A stretch of DNA of 64,000 nucleotides from Coleophoma eucalyptorum (lineage: Eukaryota; Ascomycota; Leotiomycetes; Helotiales; Dermateaceae), in assembly GCA_026120035.1 (NCBI GenBank), contig JALRME010000059.1, positions 1 to 64,000 of the forward strand. The letters are read 5' to 3'. The position numbers were made by a program, and so were the translations under genes. The stretch's first letter is position 1. Each line of letters begins with the position of its first letter. The notes under the pieces are model-generated. The model saw only the letters and a program-made list of their open reading frames with translations. It searched no databases and had not been told where the DNA came from. This document shows positions 59,401 through 64,000 of this stretch, one piece after another.

Positions 59401-60225
59401 TTATACTATATAATAGCGTTAAGGTTATGGTTCCTAGGGTCTAATATAGAATTCTTTATAAATTCCACGAAATCCTCCTAGGGAGTATTATTGACTTCTA
59501 CTCTTTTCTTATATTGTTTCCAAATGTCTCGTAGTATCCCTTTGAAGTAGGATATCGCGTATGTTACCTTCGCGGTATCGTCGGGCCATATAATATTATT
59601 ATCCTCTCTCTATTTTAATTCTACTTAATAGAAGAAATCTTAAGCTTCCTTGATATTTCTACCTATATAATCTAGTAGGTCCCTTGTTTTCGGGGTGCGG
59701 CGTTATAGCTAGAGTACCGCTAGGGTCACGAAGGGTTTACGATATAGGGTAGGTAGTAGTATATTGGTCGCTCGGATTTCTTCGATTCTAGTTTCCAATC
59801 GAGTTACTTCTTTACGGTCGTAAGACTCTCGCTCGAGCTCCTCGATACGACGTAGTGCCGTCGTAAGTCTATTACTAATAGTTATCGTAGGCTAGGATTA
59901 GGATCCTACCTCGGTTTGGGTAAGCTTAAAGGTAACGTCGACGCTACGATTGGTACTTTTGGTTTCGCGCGTTATTTCGGTATCCTATTAATTGCTTTAC
60001 GACGAGCTACCTCCTATCGGGGAGAGAGATTAGAATATTAGGTGTTATAGGTAGAATGACATACAAGCAATAGATAAGTAGGGTATACATAAGGTATACG
60101 TAGGTAGGTAGTAGTTATTATTCAAACTGATCTCTAAAGATCCTTAAACCAAGGGGGCTGAAGATATATATATGTTTCCCCGCCTGGCTCGCTAATACCA
60201 TGTGACCTCGCTTGGGCCTATGACA
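53417..60225 (-). mobile_element. Complete RIP-mutated Ty3/gypsy-like element with both LTRs
   Basis: 6809 bp, coding strand minus. The LTRs are 53417-53606 (3') and 60036-60225 (5'), 190 bp each, with a CTACC duplication at 53412-53416 and 60226-60230. It is inserted within the copia-like integrase. Reverse transcriptase similarity on the minus strand (about 58.3-57.0 kb) matches that seen in the second copy at 63 kb. The 1.4 kb next to the 3' LTR (53.6-55.0 kb) is unassigned. All frames are broken by TA-type changes. Confidence 0.88.
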
Positions 60226-60975
60226 CTACCTTTGATACCGCTCGCTTTCTAAAGGATCAAAAGGCCTGTACGTTATAGGATACCCTTAGGTCCTACTAGA
60301 TAGACACCTACCTAGGACCATCGGACTATATTATCCATGATACCGGAAAGAACTTCTTATCAATAGAATTTAAACGTGAAGCCCGTACGATAGTAGTAGA
60401 AGTAAAGGAAGTACCAATAGAAGCCTATAATAGTATAGGCAAGGTTGAACGATACCACGGACCACTCCGACGTTCGTACGAAATTCTTAAGGAAGAACTA
60501 AAGGATAAGCAGCTTAGTAAGGAGTCTATACTCCAAATGGTAGTAAAGGCTATAAATAATACAATAGGTCTAAATGGACTAGTACCCACCCTACTAGTGT
60601 TTAGAGTATACTCAAGGATGATATAAGCTAGCGCCCTATCATAGTCTATAATAAAAAGGGCAATAGCTATCTAGAAGGTAATGACTAAGTTACGCCATAC
60701 GAATACTAAGAGATAAGTTAGTAAAGCACTAGCAACACGGAACGGCCTAGATACGTTAGGAACGTTAGATTTGCCTCTACAATCAGACGTACGGATCTAG
60801 AGAGAAAAGGAAGGATGGAAAGGCCCGTATAAATTACTTTATACGGACGATAAAACGTATATAGTCTAGCTACTATACTTAGTCTCTTGATTCCGTACGA
60901 CAGTTGTTAAGCCATACTATATAAAGGACTTTTATATACCTTAAGAACCAAACGAGGATCAACCTAGTAAAAACC
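60226..60975 (+). mobile_element. Copia-like element, continuation of integrase
   Basis: The plus-strand reading continues across the gypsy insertion: FDTARFLKDQ, WIDTYLGPSDYIIHDTGKNF, EAYNSIGKVERYHGPLRRSY and FRTTVVKPYYIKD. These are the integrase catalytic core and C-terminal part, with stops. The rest (expected RT) is not present; the second gypsy copy starts at 60976. Confidence 0.8.
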
Positions 60976-63900
60976 TATTATAGGCCCAAGCGAGGTCATA
61001 TGGCATTAGCGAGCTAGACGGGGAAACATATATATATCTTTAGCCCTCTTGGTTTAAGGATCTTTAGAGATTAGTTTGAATAATAACTACTACCTACCTA
61101 CGTATACCCTATGTATACCCTACTTATCTATTGCTTGTACGTTACTCTACCTATGACACCTAATATTCTAATCTCTCTCCCCGATAGGAGGCAGCTCGTC
61201 GTAAAGTAATTAATAGGATACCAAAATAACGCGCGAAACCAAAAGCACCAGTCGTAACGTCGATATTACCTCTAAGCTTACTTAAACCGAGGTAGGATCC
61301 TAATCCTAGCCTACGATAACTATTAGTAATAGACTTATAACGGCACTACGTTGTATCGAGGAGCTCGAGCGAGAGTCCCGCGACCGTAAAGAAGTAACTC
61401 GATTGGAAACTAGAATCGAAGAAATCCGAGCGGCTAATATACTACTACCTACCCTATATCGTGAACCCTTCGTGACCCTAGCGGTACCCTAGCTATAACG
61501 TCGCGCCCTAAAAACAAGGGACCTACTAGATTATATAGGTAGAAATATCAAGGAAGCTTAAGATTTCTTCTATTAAGTAGAATTAAAATAGAGAGAGGAT
61601 AATGACATTATATGGCCCGACGATATCGCGAAGGTGATATATACGATATCCTACTTTAAAGGGATACCACGAGATATTTGGAAACGATATAAGAAAAGAG
61701 TAGGAGTTAATAATATTCCCTAAGAGGATTTTATAGAATTTATAAAGAATTCTATATTAGACCTTAGGAACCACAACCTTAACGCTATTATATAGTATAA
61801 CGAGGCTCACTAGAGGCCGACCTAGTTAGTCTAGAGTTTTATATTATATTTGGATAGCCTTAACGAAGAACTTAGTATTTATAATAATAACTAATATAGA
61901 AACTAGCTACTAGCTAAATTGAAGTTAGAGATATACTAGTAGATTAACCTAAATAGGAATATACTAACTAATAGAGAAGAATTAATTACTACCGCTATAA
62001 GAATTAAGAACCATTTTGTAATATTTAATAGGAGGACCTAAGATACCGCGAGGGTCTCGTAAGGATAACGACGAGAGCGCGCTAATAGATTGCGTTCGGT
62101 CTAATAATATTCTTATAGCTAATCACCTAAATAACAACCTTCGCTACTACGACGCCTAGACCGTAACGAGCGAGAGCTAACTATCTTACTAAATAAGATA
62201 CTAATATCGTAGTAAGGAAGACTAGGATAGCGATATTATAAATATTCGTAAGAGGGCTACTATACGTCCGTCTACCTTACGTATGTATATAACTAGTATA
62301 GCTAGAAGGAGTATCGATAGTTTAGTTGTTCAAACTTAGTATAATCAGGAAACGCTAGCGCCTACTAGTAGTATCTCTTGTTTCTACTAAGTATAGCGAA
62401 AGAATAGAGAAAACGAGAATAATCACTAAAGTAATAGTTTGAAGAGATAGAGTATCGAGAAAAGTTAAGACGCTATTAGACTATAGTAATAAGGCGAACT
62501 ATATATATAGGCAACTTACTACTAAGTTAAGAATAACTCCTAAGAAGGAAGGTACCTCGGTCCTAACCACCCCAAATAGTAAACTAATATCGTCTTACGC
62601 TAACTATATAGTTCGTATTAAAGTAAGAGACACGATAGAAGAGCGTAGGAGTACTACTTAGACCCTTATCTCGTATAACTTCGATCTTAGTAATATTAAC
62701 GTTATATTAGGATATCCGTGGTTGAAGAGTGCTAACCTAGATATCTCCTTTGTAACGAGAGCGTAGCGGTATCGTATTATACCGAATAATATTAAGAAAA
62801 TATCTATACTAAAGTTCGATAGACTTACGAGAAAGGAAAAATATATTTATTTAATAATAATAATACCGGCCGAGATCCCGACGGTAGGACGTACTATCGT
62901 CGCTATATCCGCGATAAAGAAACCTATGCTTCTAGACTAATACTCTGATTTATAAGAAGTATTTTCGAATAAAGCTATAGGCTTACTACTAAATCATTAC
63001 GATATAGAATATCGAATTAATCTTACCGTAGGCTCCTAGCCGTCTTATAGGCCGCTATACGCGTTATCAGAAAAAGAACTTAAAGTATTATATAAGTATC
63101 TTAAAAATAGTATTAAAAAAGGATGGATTCGACGGTCTATTAGTCCTATAAGAGTATTAATTATGTTTGTCCCTAAGAAAGGTAGAGGCCTACGGTTGTA
63201 CGTCGACTACCGAGGGTTGAACACAATCACTATTAAGAATAGGATACTACTATTATTAATTAATAAAACACTAGATCGACTACGAGGAGCTAGAGTATTC
63301 ACGAAGTTGGATCTTAAGGATATATATTATAGGATACGTATTCGAGAGAGCGATAAGTAAAAGACTATATTCTATATATAGTACGGTCATTTTGAATATT
63401 ATATAATACTATTTGGATTAGTAAACGCCTCGGTCACATTCTAAGTATATATTAATAATACCCTCGTAGGACTTATTAATATTATCTATATAGTATACCT
63501 CGACGATATCTTGATCTACTCTAAAGATCTACTATAGTATAAGTAGGTAGTTCGCTAGATACTCGAAAGATTGAAATAATATCAACTTTTCGCGAACCTA
63601 AAGAAATATAAATTTTATACTAACCAAGTTGAGTTTCTAGGCTTTATTATAAGCCTCGATAGTATAGCGATAGAGCTAAGCCGTATTATAACCGTTTTAG
63701 AATAGTCGATATCAAACTCTACGAAGGAAGTTCAGATATTCCTCGGCTTTACGAACTTCTACCGATAGTTTATATTCGTATACTTATAGATTGCAAAAGG
63801 CCTCTCCGATCTCCTAAAGGGGGGAGGGGAACAAGAGTTCAAATAGCCCGACGAAGCCAAAGTAGCTTTCTAAAAACTTAAAGATACGTTTATAACTATA

Positions 63901-64000
63901 TCTATCCTATACTACTTCGACCTATTACTAAAAATCCTTATAGAAACAAATACGTTAGGATTTACTATAGTAGGAATATTATTATAACTATTCGATAGCG
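60976..64000 (+). mobile_element. Second Ty3/gypsy-like copy, 5' part (runs off the window)
   Basis: The 5' LTR is at 60976-61165, in reverse orientation to the first copy's + strand. A gag-like region with stops follows (61.2-62.4 kb), then a protease-like region and reverse transcriptase from about 63.0 kb. The short open stretch 63163-63360 has FVPKKGRGLRLYVDYRGLN and FTKLDLKDIYYRIRIRE. Beyond its stop, the YLDDILIYS active-site motif is at about 63.5 kb. The sequence is heavily RIP-mutated. The element is head to head with the first copy. Confidence 0.85.

Overview
The window is the left end of a chromosome of a filamentous ascomycete (Pezizomycotina; species not determinable by eye). It opens with sixteen TAACCC telomere units. 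Genes have short introns (about 45-105 nt) with GT...CTRAY...YAG signals. A HET-domain gene, Zn2Cys6 regulators, a fructosyl-amino-acid oxidase and UstYa-type oxidases are all typical of this group. Long repeats have lost almost every CpA/TpG, the mark of repeat-induced point mutation (RIP).

Layout. 1-3.3 kb: telomere, a truncated LTR abutting it, and a RIP-decayed relative of a telomere-linked helicase gene. 4.1-7.6 kb: a HET gene, a hydrolase remnant and a nest of LTR fragments. 8.4-17.1 kb: Zn2Cys6 regulator, fructosyl-amino-acid oxidase, ketopantoate-reductase-like protein and amino-acid permease, bracketed by inverted copies of one LTR. 19.3-21.1 kb: hexose-type transporter with a block of CreA-like sites upstream. 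22.9-37.2 kb: the core of a ribosomal-peptide (RiPP) cluster. 38.5-48 kb: an MDR enoyl-reductase-like enzyme, a Baeyer-Villiger-type monooxygenase, a repeat-rich secreted protein and an SDR. 48.7-64 kb: nested RIP-mutated transposons (pogo/Fot1-like, Ty1/copia-like, two Ty3/gypsy-like copies) plus one less mutated solo LTR.

The most interesting system is the RiPP cluster. A secreted precursor at 30348-31578 consists almost wholly of tandem 19/20-residue units (GEQSVDPEGMFSTSVD followed by VKR or NAKR), each ending in a Kex2-type KR site. Four proteins with paired HxxHC motifs (UstYa/DUF3328 type and a second related type) surround it, with an MFS exporter candidate and a Zn2Cys6 regulator. 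This is the architecture of ustiloxin/phomopsin/asperipin-type (dikaritin) pathways. The repeat has no Tyr or Trp, only one Phe, so the core looks unlike the known ones. Units differ at many synonymous sites but are invariant in protein apart from the VKR/NAKR alternation. An assembly gap lies inside the array, so the true copy number is unknown.

Gene models were built by hand from splice signals and reading-frame closure; every multi-exon CDS reported closes in frame over its stated exons.
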